A stretch of DNA of 64,000 bases, from the NCBI RefSeq assembly GCF_026914185.1, contig NC_070569.1:310001-374000 (forward strand). The letters are read 5' to 3'. Shown here in pieces: positions 1 to 12,000 of this stretch (within the stretch, counting starts at the first letter, position 1; each line of letters starts with the position of its first letter). Under the pieces are notes generated by a model, which saw nothing but the letters and a program-made list of their open reading frames with translations, searched no databases and was not told where the DNA came from. The position numbers and the translations under genes are program-made. The stretch is from Puccinia triticina (lineage: Eukaryota; Basidiomycota; Pucciniomycetes; Pucciniales; Pucciniaceae).

Positions 1-1229
1 GAGTCCTCTTTGGATGCCATAACTGTTCCAAGCTCTTGTTTGCGCTCCTTTTTGGGGCGGGGAGGCAGTACCTTGCTGCACCAGGGGGTCTATAGTTGCC
101 TTATGGCACATGGATGTTGTTGCTCCATGAGCTCAAGGCTGACACACACTCTCTACTGTGACCTGTCTCAGCCTCAGGTGAGTCATCAGTTGTTTCCTCC
201 TTTCTTCTGTTCTTCCTTCTCTTTTTCTCTTTCCTTTCTCTCATGATGCAATGAAGATCCTTCCACAGGCGCACACTCTCTCTGCTGCCTCAGGATTTTT
301 CATTGCAACAGTTCTTACATTTTCCATGATGTTTATGAGGAATTAATTGTTTTCACAGTGGAGCTTTACTTTATACCTCTACTTTTGGGCAGAGTTATTT
401 TTGAGATGTCCATATGCTTATAAATCATATGTTGTATGCTTCAATCAAATCACAACTGATCTTGTATATAATCTACACTGGATTACTGCTGACATTTTTC
501 CTCTTAGTGAATCAGAACATATATTTCACTCCCAAAGTGTCACAGATTGCCATCCTGTGAACTTTAGGTCCTTTCATCTTGTGTCCCCTGCAACAGTTAT
601 TTTTTATGTGCTTTTCTTTATTGGAGGACTTCCCGTCAAGTCTGGGAGCCTCCCAGATCTCAATTCACACACCCAAATTCTTAATTTTTTTTTACAAAAA
701 GGGAAATGTTTTCCTAACCTTACCGTTCATTAATTTCATGCGCACTGGTTGATTTTTGATATAGGTGTCTTAAGGATTGAGAGGGGCATCTAGTGCTCTC
801 TCAATGACGACAGGAAGTCATCCATTTACCTCTGCTCTGAGCTCTATGGCACTTTGGGGAGAGACAGAGCAGAGTTCTTAGGACCACACGAGCTTCGTGG
901 GATATTTCTTGCGGGTTCTGTGGACACTTTGTGTGCAGACCACTTCCTCCTACCACATTGGGTACACCACAGCTGAATATTTTTGTCAGCCCTGCATATT
1001 TTGGCTTGACTTCGCAGACGTTGTCTGGCCCTTTTTTTTCTTTTGTTTCTTTGAAAGAACTAGTGCATGCCCTCGCCAATCTTGCTGAGGTTTCATTCTG
1101 GTTGGTTCATTGGTTCAGGAAAAGAAGGTTGGGTGCGTTAAGTTTTGATCCAGTCTGACTGACGGCGAAAGGGTGATAAGAGGAGGACTGAAAGATGGAT
1201 GGTGGTCCCGGATGGTTTGATGGATGCAG
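1..1229. other. no gene supported
   Basis: No open frame here has recognisable domains, consistent splice sites or protein-like composition. The stretch is T/C-rich (for example 200-240 and 1029-1050). It may be intergenic DNA or old repeat, and part of it should hold the 3' untranslated region of the minus-strand gene that ends at 1230. Confidence 0.5.
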
Positions 1230-1932
1230 TTACGGAAGGCTCGCAAGGAATCCCACCACCTCCGTCCTCCCGGCCTCCTGAGCCAACTCGATCCCCGTCA
1301 ACCCATCCGTCTCGTCCTTCAATCCCCGATCAACCCCTGCCCCACACAACATCTGTACTTTTTTCAGGTCGCCTGCATCGCATGCTTGGTGGAAAGCTGT
1401 GTACCCCTTTTGTATGTTTTTTTTTTTTTCAAGTTTTTCCGTGATGGTTATATTGATACGGGGAAGAAATGAATCGAGTTCATGACCAACAACCAAAACA
1501 CCCCCAGCTTTCGCTTGAGGGGAGAGAGTAGTGAGGACTTACGTTAAGATATCCGTTAATGATTCTTGAGAATTCCTGAGGGTCAGGATGGTCGTTGGCG
1601 GACTGGCTGAGGAAGAGTTCGAGTTCGGAGTTGGGATGATCGAGGATAAGGTCATGAAGGAGAACGATTCGAGGACGGAGTAGGGGATCGGCCTGGTCGG
1701 ATTGTAGCTGCTGCTGGCTGAGGCCGTGAAGGGAGGCCGGGGGCAATGGCTTTGAGACTGCTGAGCTTCCGAACTTGAGTGCGGTCGATGGCTTGGCTTT
1801 GGGGTTCTTGGCTTCAGTCGACGGCGGCCGGTTGAGCTCTAGTCCATACTCGTCTCTTTCCACTCCCTCTTCCTCCTCTTGCGTCTTCTTCCTGTGTTCG
1901 AACGTCGGGATTGATTTGAGCAGATACTCCAT
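1230..1932 (-). CDS. short ankyrin-repeat-like protein, two exons
   Basis: Read on the minus strand, exon 1 is 1932-1543 and exon 2 is 1406-1230. They are joined by a GTAAGT...AG intron (1542-1407) that keeps phase 0 and gives about 188 residues. The C-terminal part has the ankyrin signature: GYTAFHQACDAGDLKKVQ, then an LxGAGxD turn and a second helix pair ending EVVGFLASL. The N-terminal half is acidic and low in hydrophobic residues (a run of Glu near residue 20), probably disordered, and I do not recognise it. Ankyrin repeats mediate protein contacts, so no enzymatic role can be given. The start at 1932 (MEYLLKS) was preferred to an in-frame start at 1953. Further 5' exons cannot be excluded. 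The gene is divergent from TIM17. Confidence 0.65.
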
Positions 1933-2396
1933 CGAGCAAGTTCGCCTCGTCAACTCAATCAGCCCGCTGCAGGCTCAAAATACCCCCGGGCGTACCACCG
2001 GGGCCCTCGATTCTGCGCCGAGCTCCCCCGGGCTGAGACCCTCATTTCTCCGTCAATCAGAGCAAAGAGCTTCATGATCAGCCTTACTCTTCTCCAGGAA
2101 CATCGCGGCTGCGTCTCTTGAGATACCAGAGCGGGCACAGAACACATGGGTTTCTGAACCCTGCAAATTCAGAGTGTGCTGTTCAAGTGGGATGTATGCA
2201 GTCAAGCCCCCTTCCGGGATCTTGCATTGCATCGATGCAGAATGCGCCCAGAGGGGGTTTAAGGAAATTTAAGAACGGGCCAATTCGCAGTTGAACCCAA
2301 GAAAACCACCAAGAAGCGCCATCTCCCGACACATTCAACTGCCATAACCCACGCCAACCGCCGGAAACAAAGAAGCTCAGTACTCGAACCGATCCG
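1933..2396. promoter_or_regulatory. divergent intergenic region between ankyrin gene and TIM17
   Basis: This 464-base stretch separates two gene starts that face away from each other, so it should hold both promoters. A perfect 12-base palindrome TGCATCGATGCA lies at 2228-2239, nested in a longer imperfect inverted repeat (GCATT...AATGC). Whether a factor binds it is unknown. A minus-strand frame (2147-1959) is open but shows no recognisable domain. Confidence 0.4.
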
Positions 2397-3372
2397 ATGT
2401 CACACTCGTCAGTCATCCTGGAAAGAACCTTCAACCAAGTCCCTCCCCCCGGCCATAACTGACTCCATCTTTCGATCGATAATACAGCGATCATTCTCGC
2501 GATCCATGTCCTTGGGTCATCCTCAACGACTTCGGAGGTGCATTCGCAATGGGCGCTATCGGAGGCACGGTATGGCATGGTGTCAAAGGAATGCGGAATA
2601 GTCCTAAAGTCGGTCCCCCGATTGCTTCGAGCACCCCACACGGTCACAATCATCTCCACCCTGGAGACGTGATTCCATTCTCACCAGTATATTCCCGATT
2701 GTTATTCGTTGTAGGGCGACAGGTTGAGTGGATCGCTAGCGGCCATCAAAGCCCGGGCTCCAGTCGTAGGAGGCAACTTTGGCGTGTGGGGAGGGATGTT
2801 TTCCAGTTTCGATTGTGTGGTCAAAGGGTCAGCTAGCAATCATCTTCCTGGAAGCCCAGCGTCCAAATAAAATACCCTCCTTCCTGGTCACTGACTTGGT
2901 TCGAGCCACGATCTGCTCAGATATCGGCAGAAGGAAGATCCCTGGAATGCAATCTTGTCCGGGTTCATGACGGGAGGCGCCTTAGCTGCACGAGGAGGGG
3001 TCCGGAGCATGGTGGGAAGTGCAATCGGCTGCGGAGTCTTACTGGGCGTCTTCGAGGGTGATCTCTCTTCTGCTGATCCGTCTTCTCCACCTCCGTTTGT
3101 TGATTCTTTCCTTTGGCTTATCCTCTTCAGGTGTTGGAGTGCTCTTCCAGAGACTTTTTGCAGAAAACAACCGACCAATCGCACCCCCGGTATGTTCCCC
3201 TTCTCTCTCTCTTCCCTTCCTTGTCCAAACACTCTCCGAAAACTGGGGATAAATCTTGATGTTTTGATCGGCGGTTTGCATTTTCTGTCCCGAATTGTTG
3301 GCCTTGGCGTTCGAGCAGATCGAACCTGTGGCCGCTCCTCAGACACCAACAAATGTGGTCACATCCTCATGA
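2397..3372 (+). CDS. TIM17: mitochondrial import inner membrane translocase subunit Tim17
   Basis: Six exons: 2397-2407, 2488-2608, 2715-2827, 2921-3057, 3131-3189 and 3319-3372. All introns are GT-AG (donors GTCAGT, GTCGGT, GTCAGC, GTGATC, GTATGT) and the phases agree, giving 164 residues, the usual Tim17 length. Landmarks in order: [20 protein letters not shown], the [19 protein letters not shown] loop, [17 protein letters not shown], then [16 protein letters not shown] and a Gly-rich fourth membrane segment. The two cysteines (DPCPW and SFDC) that form the conserved Tim17 disulfide are present. Tim17 is a four-helix inner-membrane core subunit of the TIM23 complex, which imports presequence-bearing precursors into the matrix. 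The 11-base first exon is supported by the match of the spliced start to the family. The gene appears intact and is the best sign that the left edge is host DNA. Confidence 0.97.
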
Positions 3373-4419
3373 TTGATCATCTCCTATCCCCACTCTTTGA
3401 AAAAAAAATGACATCATTCACCCTTGCAAAGGCACCTTCTTGAGTCTGAAACTCTGGAACATGGGCATTTTGCTTCGTCTGAGCCCTCCTTTTGATAACC
3501 TGCCATTCAAATCACTTCTCACCTCTAGCGTGTCATATTCCGTCGTCCCCTTAGCTCATTGACTTTGTCCTCCGCCCTTCGGCATTCCCTTTCCAAAAAT
3601 CCCATCACCTAAACTTGGCCTCTCAAAGACACCTTTTCTTATTTTTACAATCCCCTGTCATAATTCCTCCTATGTGCCAAAAGCCAAATAAGATTGCAAT
3701 ATTCTAGGACTGGATTTTTTCATCTGATGTATGGCTTGGCCACAAACTAACTGTAAAACCAGTCCCAGAGCCTGTAGCATTATTACTCAGCTATTCTGAT
3801 CTACTGACAGGATTTTGCTGCTTGGTGTGAGAATTTGACTAAAAATTCTCAGCTGACTTTTTATCATACTCTGATTGGCTTTCAAAATATTTTTTTGAAT
3901 TCAGTCCGGACATCCTGAAGAATGAGTTGGACCATCCATTTTCAGATATTTTTAAAATATTTCTGGAAATAATGTCACATGTCACAAGCATTTATTGTGC
4001 AATAATTACACTTCCAAACAAGGCCTAACAAGTCATCCTTTACCTAGGATCGCCCGGGAGTTATTCCTTGAGCTCCCCAAGTCACCCAAGCAACAATGGG
4101 CCTTTACTATACAGATATTGGTTTAGTATTGTTATCATAATTTTATTGGTCCAATAACAATACTGTTATTTCCATTTTCCTTATTGGATTTTTGATACTA
4201 TATCCAATTACATGTCTTTTTTTTTTTTGGAAAATAGTAAATCTAAATGAAGGAAGAAACAAAAAAAATTCAATACTATGCTGGCCAGATGTGGCCAGTA
4301 CCAAGACTTAGTGGCGATGAATAACTATCTACAGCAGACCAAAAATGTCTTGCTACTTTTTCCGCAAACTTGAAACTTTTGGGTGCAGTTGCCAAACTTT
4401 GCGCAGCTAAAATCAGCCG
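3373..4419. other. downstream flank of TIM17, no gene seen
   Basis: This begins with the presumed 3' untranslated region of TIM17 and becomes AT-rich (long A/T runs near 4130-4270, T10 near 4218). No frame has recognisable content. The right edge at 4419/4420 is sharp, because full-length LTR D' starts there without a visible target duplication. Confidence 0.5.
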
Positions 4420-5251
4420 TGGTGGTAGATGGAAAAGTGAAAAATCAAAACTTTTTTCTCATACATATATTTACTCACCCTAGGCCTCAAGATACCACCA
4501 AATGGACCTCAGAAATGGATTCTAGGGCCGATTTTACCCCTATTCACCACTGGAAGTGTCACTGGAACCCCGCTGGATTGGAAGTTACACCCTCTTGGAC
4601 CCTCTTGGACATGGCCAGCCCCAGTCATCAACCTGTCACACCCCTCAAGTCACCTTTCCCAAGTACATGCATACTCAGACCCAGCCAAACACATACTCTT
4701 TTCCATCCCTCTTATCTCCACTGCTTATGCAGGGGACCAACCCCATTTCTTCTGCATTTGACATGTCCCCACCTCATTTATGCACCCCTTGCAGCTGCAT
4801 GCAGTCTTCTGACCCCATTTCTGCACTCCTTGAATTAGTCTGACACCACTCATGCACCCCTTGCATGAAGTACCCCTGTATTTGACATTTCCCCGCTTTG
4901 TTTATGCACTCCTTGCATTAGTATGACAGCATCTTTCATTTCTCACCCCACTTTTTGCCTGTATTTAGTATCTTCTGACACCACTTGTACGCAGCCCACC
5001 AGCTAAAATCCCTCATCCAGGGTCCCCCTTGTAGCTAAAATTCCTCACATTTGTCTATATAAGGAGCTCTCTCCCCCCCAGTTGTTTTTCCCTCAGCTTA
5101 GTACTGCCCAGTTATTTACATAACACCTTCACACTTACCATCACATCTATACCTCACCACAACCCTCATATTTGCAAATAACCACTGAACTCACTCTCAA
5201 CTCTCACATACCTGTCGTCGAACAACTTCATCTGGAACTAGACCAGACCTA
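4420..5251 (+). mobile_element. LTR D', first part (832 of 966 bases)
   Basis: This sequence is repeated, inverted and almost identical, in solo LTR D (41480-44326 minus its inserts). D' starts TGGTGGTAG and continues after Helitron H1 at 34917-35050, ending CTTACA. 832 plus 134 is 966 bases, exactly the length of LTR D once its nested insert is removed. A TATATAAGG box lies at 5056-5064. Several motifs of the type TGCACYCCTTGCA repeat inside. The left flank (GCCG) and right flank (ACAG) do not match, so this copy has no target duplication, which suggests a rearrangement at its outer edge. Confidence 0.85.
5056..5064 (+). promoter_or_regulatory. TATA box of LTR D'
   Basis: TATATAAGG sits about 190 bases before the interruption by H1, followed by a pyrimidine-rich stretch. 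The same motif occurs in solo LTR D on the minus strand (near 41803-41811). It is the likely Pol II start element of the LTR. Confidence 0.6.
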
Positions 5252-6560
5252 TCCAAGTTTATTGAAATCACACAATCCTAGCACTCAAGATCTAAGTTAC
5301 GGCGTGTGCTCCTTAGCAAAAACCCCAAGATCTCCCTTTCCTCCACTATCCACTCCCACAATCCACAATCTTAAAAATATTCCCCAAACACTTGAAAGCA
5401 CCTTGGAATGACCCCCCAGCCTGTGCCGCAGCAACACGCAAAAGGGTGTCGGTTGGATTTCAAATCAAGAAGGGGCCTGATCAACTGATTCAGGGGGCCT
5501 CCAGGGAGGGGGTAGGACAAAACCGGATCCCCTGGGGACTCGACCACTCCTCTGGAACGCTTTAAATACCCTCACCATTACTATCACCCCCAACCTTCCG
5601 TCACCACCCGGTTCAACGCCACGCACGCCCCGCGCCACCGGCTCACCCGCCGCCCAACAACACGCCCCTAACTTCACCGTGTAGCCGTCAACCACCAGGA
5701 CAACCAATCCCGACGCCACTCATCACCAACACTCAGACCTCACTTCACGTACACAATCCACCGCGCTCAAACCCTTCCGCCTCCACATTTATTCTCCTGT
5801 CACAACTTCGGTCCCTTCCGCGATAAACCCGGACTAGACCCGTGGTTCTCATCTCAACGGTATGCCAGGTTCATATGAAGACCACGCCCAGCCCCCGACA
5901 GGCACAGCTCACCATTAGCTTCATTACACTTTGTGTCTCAGGGTCTTGACTGGTCCGTTATGTATGGTTTCTGCTGGACGCACGGGCTACCAGTCCAGTT
6001 TTTTTGACTTGAGGTAGGTATGCCAGCCTCATATGCAAACCACGCCCAGACCTCCACAGGCACAGCTCACCATTAGCTACATTACACTTCGTGTCTCAGG
6101 TTCTCAACTGGTCCGTTTTGTATGGTTTCTGCCGGGCGCACGGGCTGCCAGTTGAATTTTGTAGACTTGAGGTTGAACCAGTTGTTAGCGCGCCCCCTAA
6201 ACAACTGCTCCACCACCACGTCCATGCGGTCGTTGTTGCCACTCCGCAACTCACTTGGCACGTCTCCCGCTACCCCGGCCAGTCCGGTCCTTCTTGAATC
6301 GTCCACCCCATATTTGCTCACGTTTGATTGTCCTTGTCTGTTCAAGGTCAGCGCCCACCTTCAACACCATCTGCACATAACACTCTACCCCCCTCCGCTA
6401 ACAACCTGTCGCTTAAAAGACGCGACCTCTGACGCTTCCACCATCCCCTCCAGCCTCACTTAGCCATATACCCACTATTCCACTGATCTGCCATCCACTC
6501 CGTTGCCATTGATCCTCTGTTTCTAGCATTGCTCCCATCGCCTCGCCTTCCACATTCAAC
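5252..6560 (+). other. Helitron H1 5' region without a supported gene
   Basis: After the terminus the sequence is C-rich on the plus strand and holds no convincing coding frame. The only structure is the 158-base tandem duplication listed separately. The promoter of accessory gene 1 must lie in the last part. Confidence 0.5.
5861..6176 (+). repeat. two-copy tandem duplication, 158-base unit
   Basis: Unit 1 is 5861-6018 and unit 2 is 6019-about 6176. Both begin TATGCCAG and contain CCACGCCCAG, CAGGCACAGCTCACCATTAG, TGTGTCTCAGG or CGTGTCTCAGG, GGTCCGTT and TGTATGGTTTCTGC, and both end GACTTGAGG. The copies differ at many positions, so the duplication is not recent. It lies upstream of accessory gene 1 in H1. 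Confidence 0.85.
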
Positions 6561-7800
6561 ATGTCACTCAACCGCACCCCAAACCACCCCGCCAACATGA
6601 CTGGGTTATTTGAACCCCTCGGCGAAGTCAGTGCACTATTCTCATCTTCAGCCCTGATGTTTACTTATCCCATGATTTAGTCTGTCCCCGAAGCTGTCCG
6701 CGCCAACCAGTTTGGAAATGTCACTACACCCAGCTTTGTCCAGTGCGGCGGCCTCTTGAACAACAAGACGGAGGAATTCAAGATTAAGGTTACAACAAAC
6801 ACCGCTCTTAACAATATTCTTGATTCGAGCTTCATCCACCACCTCAGCGGCAAATTTATGCCGCTCAATGATGGCTCAACTCCAAAACTGACTTATGTTC
6901 ATGAGATGGCCGCGCCGGTCGTACCAATCCTCGACAACGTCGTCAACTTTACTAACAGAGCTGTAATCAACTCCCTTGGCCTCGTTACTGCCCGCCAGGA
7001 AGTCGTCTCCGAGGCGGGGGATGGAACGTCTAACCTGGAAGTCATTATTGCACATAATGATTGGGACCCACAAGTAAGTTCATCTAACCCATACCAGTAC
7101 AATCCATCCCCGAGCTGACCAGAACTTCAGGAGCGCGCCCACAAGCGCTTCTCAATCAAGTATATTGTTCCTGGTTCAAAACTGTATATTGAAACTTTCA
7201 ACCTCTATGTTGTCGGGCGCGAGCTCAAGCTCACCGGGCGATTGGTTGATTTCGAAATGGAAAACAACATGGCGGTAGTGATCGTAAGCTTTCCACGTTA
7301 CCTTTCATTTCTTGTCTGAGGTAGTGATTGCGAGTTTTCCTGATTACCTTTCATTCCTTGTCTAACTTGTTGCTTTAGGTGAGCCATGTGGCCATAACCT
7401 CAGGTCACATGATCGGTATGAACGCACAGATGCCTGCCGCGGGGGGATCCGGCTCAAGCCACACCCGAAACGGACGCACTCCCTAAGTACCCCCATCTTC
7501 ATCCTCAACTTCACTTCTCTAACGTCCCATCACATCAGAACCAAAGTTTCTGCGACTAAGGCAACCCCCGTTGCCAGTGGATCCCTTCCCCCCGTCAAGA
7601 AAACTGCCGACACCCCCACGAGATCTCCGAAAAGCAAGGGTAAAGCCAAACAACCGTCTCCCAAGGCCTCCGATGGGGGCGAAACTGCCTCAGAAGAAGA
7701 ATTTGACGACGAAAGTGAAGAAGAAATCAAGCCAAAGGCTCGTGGCCGACCTTGCAAAAATATACTCAAGGATGCTGCTAAGCGTATGAAACAATCCTAA
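6561..7800 (+). CDS. Helitron-borne accessory protein 1, possible OB-fold plus AT-hook
   Basis: Exons 6561-6626, 6681-7073, 7131-7283 and 7379 onward, with introns GTCAGT...AG, GTAAGT...CAG and GTAAGC...TAG in phase. In this copy the frame stops at TAA 7484-7486 after 239 residues. If the next donor were intact (see findings), a last exon 7539-7800 would add a Lys/Ser-rich acidic tail with the AT-hook core ARGRP just before the end. The middle (residues about 150-210) alternates hydrophobic and polar residues as in a beta-barrel: VPGSKLYIETFNLYVVGREL, then NNMAVVIVSHVAITSG. This suggests, but does not prove, a nucleic-acid-binding OB fold. I do not recognise the family. Position and strand suggest a helper for Helitron transposition or a captured host gene. 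The third intron contains a partial tandem copy of its own 5' end (about 7274-7319 and 7320-7366). Confidence 0.6.
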
Positions 7801-8513
7801 TTACTTGCTCCGCAGTTTTTCATTCTCCCGACCGCATTTCCATTAACCTTCCATTTCATTTCAATTTCTCTTCCTTACCCAACTTATGGTAAAACCTTCT
7901 TTGTACCCGCTGCCCCCTCTTCATTGTCAATAGACCTTTGACTCCTCTTCATTTTGTCTTCCACCATTCCGATCCACTTCTCTATTCAATCGGACCACAA
8001 TGCAAACTCACACATTGTGGCACTTTGCCAATTTTGCCTACAAAGCCCTTATCAAGTTGAAAAATCAATAATTATTCACCTCACAACTCTGCTGAGAGAT
8101 TTCGCTTGATTGAAATTACCGGCCAGACATCAACGCCAAACCAAATGATGTCACCTGTTTTCACCAAGAGTGGAGACGTCGCCCGGGGGGCAGCTTGATA
8201 ACATTACCTCCATTGATAATTCTGCGTTATGTAAGTTATGATTTTGCCTCCGGCCAAGCCCAATGTTCTTGCCTCAGGTGTGCCCAACATGGCCACAATT
8301 AAAGTTTTATGGCAAAGACTTTATATGATGCCTCACGTTGTCTCGCCCATGTGGCCTTCAACCTACACTCTCTACAATCGACAGTAGTATAGCTGATTCA
8401 CCATACACTATTTGGCGTTTTGTACCAAATGCATATTGATCCCATTATGGCTTTATACATAATCATCACAAAAACCTGACCCCGGCGGAAAAAACTACTA
8501 TTCCATTAACAAC
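7801..8513 (+). other. Helitron H1 spacer, no gene seen
   Basis: AT-rich spacer between accessory gene 1 and the MITE at 8514. No open frame has recognisable content. It probably holds the 3' end of the accessory transcript. Confidence 0.5.
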
Positions 8514-8760
8514 CACTGCAAAAAAAACTTGGACAACTGCTTGCAGTTGACATGCAGGATACTCAAGCCAAGCTGCCATTGTAACTCCACATGAATGCAC
8601 AAGTGTCTTTGTTGGCACAGTCACTGTGCAAGGTGCACAGTGACTGTGCATTGAAGCTTGGGTTGAGTCAAACCTTGAGTAAGGCTGGTGTAAGACCACA
8701 AGCTTCCTCAGAGTTACCACATGTCAACTGCTCACAGTTGACACAGTTTTTTTTGCAGTG
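8514..8760. mobile_element. 247-base palindromic MITE with CACTGC ends, TSD AAC
   Basis: The terminal inverted repeats begin CACTGCAAAAAAAACT on the left and read the same as the reverse complement on the right, over about 40 bases. Both contain paired GCAGTTGAC or GTCAACTG blocks. The centre is a perfect hairpin, GCACAGTCACTGTGC/GCACAGTGACTGTGC, with a short loop. AAC flanks both sides (8511-8513 and 8761-8763). CACTG ends with a 3-base duplication fit the CACTA (CMC/EnSpm) superfamily. No protein is encoded. Confidence 0.85.
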
Positions 8761-9017
8761 AACCACATACTATAAACTCACACTCGTACCTGTTGCTCAT
8801 ACACAAACCTCAACAACAAACGAATCTCATTTCCCCCCTCCCAAAATTAACATTGAATTGTTAGCCGTCTCCCCACTCACGTACCAAACTCAATTGTTGC
8901 AGTGGCGCTACAAACCTCACGTAAGCACTCTTCAAGTCCACCACAGCTTCCGAGCCCTTAGAAACCCCCGCTGACATCTCTTAGTTCGCTCTTCATTGAG
9001 TTAGCCACATAATCATT

Positions 9018-12000
9018 ATGGTTGCCCGCTTCGTTGATACGCCAGGGAAAGTTGTTAGATCGCTTGACTCCAACACCGAAGCGCAAATTAAATTGTCCAC
9101 CGACTTTTGTATTCCTCACCGTCTTGGCCCTTGCAATGTCATTTGCGTTCATTGTTCTGCTCGCCATTACCTAGAAGAAGCCGCTTTGGCTGACTCGTCG
9201 AAACAGAAAATCAGCTTCACAATGTGTTGCCAGAAGAACAAGGTTACTTTACCGAGCTTCCATTCGTCGGCCCCGCAGTTCCCGTCCGAATTAAAATCCT
9301 TGTTTGATGGCACAAGTCCTGGCAAGTTCCCCTGTAATTGTCACATGGCGCGGGCTGACCTTTTTCGCTCTAGACTCCAATAACTTCAAGGAGCTTATCC
9401 GAATGTACAATAACTCCGTTTCCTTCACCTCACTTGGAGCGAACATCGATTATTCGGTCCAAGGCCCGTATGGCCTCAACGTTTTCCGCATGTCTGGAGG
9501 GTTAGTTCACCTAATATCCAGCATCGAACCAGTCGACTCTTCAAACCCTGGCTTCTCGCAGATCTTTGTCGTTGGTGATCGCGGCACAAATGAAGCCAAC
9601 CTCCGCATTCAGAAGGCTCAAGGCAAAGGGGGGAATATCGGCCGAGGTGCTTTAATGAGTCCAAGGATTGTCCAGACACTTATGGATTTTCTCTACAAAC
9701 ATAATCCTTACGCTATTGTTTATAAGACGGCTCGCCAAGTCCTAAATGAATCTGGTGCTCTCACATTCAAACTTCAAGGAGTCCCTCGGCCCGGATGCGA
9801 TCCCAAGAGGTACAACGAGCCAACCGTCGACGAAGTGGCTGTTATCGTCAAAGGAAGCGGTGACATAATCCAGGAGCGGCAAATCCTCCTCCATCGCGCT
9901 GACGGGCAACTCCAGGCAATTTCCGACACCCATTCGTCATACTTCCCGCTCCGCTACCCTCTCTTCTTCCCATACGGCGAACAACAGTGGGACGACATGT
10001 ATACTGCCGTGACATCTCGGGGTGAGTCACCGTTAACTTATTGCCAGATCAAAGGTTGACAATACTACAGTTAAAGGTCGCGTCGTCGGTTCATTGGAGT
10101 GGTTTGCGTTTTTACTTTTTGAACGGCCACAACATTTCTCGGCGATCCTCTCGGGCCGTGCTCTCCTCCAGGAACTTGTTTCCGATATGTACATCTGCGT
10201 GGAGCGGTCGCGCACGTCTTTCATAGAATCGAACCAAGGAAAACTGAAAGCTGACAAATACAACGCGCTAATCAAAGGTCTTGAGAATCAGTCCGTTGTC
10301 GTTGGTCGCAAAGTAATCCTCCCTTCAACATTCATCGGGAGTCCGCGCAACATGTCAGAACTATACCACAACGCCATGGCAATCGTCCGAAAATATGGTC
10401 CGCCATCGCTGTTCATTACAATGACGGCCAACCCCAACTGGTTTGAGATTCTTGCCGAGATACCGAATGGGGAATCAGCTGTTGATCACCCAACTATCTT
10501 ATCCCGCGTTTTCTATTTGAAAATGAAAGCACTCCTCTTCCAACTCGTCAAGATGGGACGACTTGGGACCGTAATTGCCTTTGTTTCTGTCATTGAATTT
10601 CAGAAACGAGGTTTACCACATCTCCACTTGATGCTCACGCTTGACCCAAAGGACCGACCAATGACTCCCGAGGAAGTTGACCGGCTTGTCTCTGCAGAAA
10701 TTCCCGACAAATTCTTCGAACCGCGACTCCATCAATTAGTCACACAGTTCATGCTTCACGGACCTTGCGCCAGCCGTTCATGCTGGTCAGGCGAGCATTG
10801 CAAGTTAGGTTTTCCAAAACCATTTACTCCCCGAACGGTAATCATTGACGGGGCTTATCCCGCATACCTCCTGTAGTCGGGCAGGCTACAAGGCTATGGA
10901 AATGGGCCTGCGGCGGAGCAAAGCTACACGCGGCTAAATGATGAGGAAAAAAGACGTCTGGATTTCCAACAACAAAGGATGGATGGAGATAAAACAGACA
11001 TACAAGAGAGGCCCTTTTATAAGGGCCGACAATAGAAAAGAAAACCAAACAACAAGAAGAAACCGGTGAATAGTAATTCAACGGTACAGACAATATGGGC
11101 GTGTACAGGTCACGGCTGGTCTGAGAAAGGAAGGAAGAAACGGAAACCCAACAACCCCTTGCGTGCAGTACGCAGGGGCTTCGGCACCTCTAACTCCTGG
11201 CTCGTGCGGAGCCGGAGCCGGAGCCAGAAAAACCTAACACGCGTACAGCGCGCCCCTAGTATGGGCGCCTGTCGCGTAGCCAATTGTAGCACGGCTACAA
11301 CCACCCCCCCCCTAGACAGGGGCTGCCCCAGCACCTTCCGGGAGCAGCTGGCCGTCAAAACGGACGCGTATCTTCCGCGCTGGCTGAGCCGGGGTAGCAG
11401 GAGAATCAGTAACCGACGGGGCCGGAGTATTCCCGGCGCCTTTAACCCTTTTAGCCTTTACCGGCTTAGATAACTTTGCCACCGAAGTGGTCTTTTTAAG
11501 CAGGGCCTTGGCCACGCGGGCCTCAGCCTGCCGCTCCCGCTGAGCAATTGCGGGGGGCGTCGCCCACATCCCATTCACCACCAAAGATCGCAGGGACACC
11601 GGCTTCAAGCTATTGCCGTTCACGGGCCTCGAGTATTCATCGCCATTTTGGTCGTTAAGAATATAAGCGTTATTGGGCAAAATTGCCTTGATCTCAAAGG
11701 GGCCGAACCAACGTGGGCTGCCCTTCGTGTGCTCCTCGTTGCGAAGTTTAACAGATTGGCCCACAACAAGGGCGTCTACATCGCGAGCAAACCTGGTTTT
11801 ATTATTGAAAGCGGCCTTATTGGCCTCGGCGCGAATGGCAGTATTACCTGCGGCCGCCAACCTGAGCTTATTAAGCTCCTCAATCCTGGTAGCTAATTCA
11901 TGCTCGCCAGGACAGGCCTCATCTGCGGCGACCATGCGTCGCTTATCACCCAACAGCCGTGGTTTTACACCATAAACAAGCTCGAAAGGCGAGAACTTAC

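Noticed and set aside
10..733. Small plus-strand frames at the left edge
   Set aside because: Low-complexity Ser/Phe-rich sequence without domain, splice or start-context support.
4383..4843. Two plus-strand frames of about 100-150 codons, mirrored at 42022-42309
   Set aside because: They recur only because LTR D' and LTR D are copies. Two overlapping frames are open in both, and neither has a protein-like pattern.
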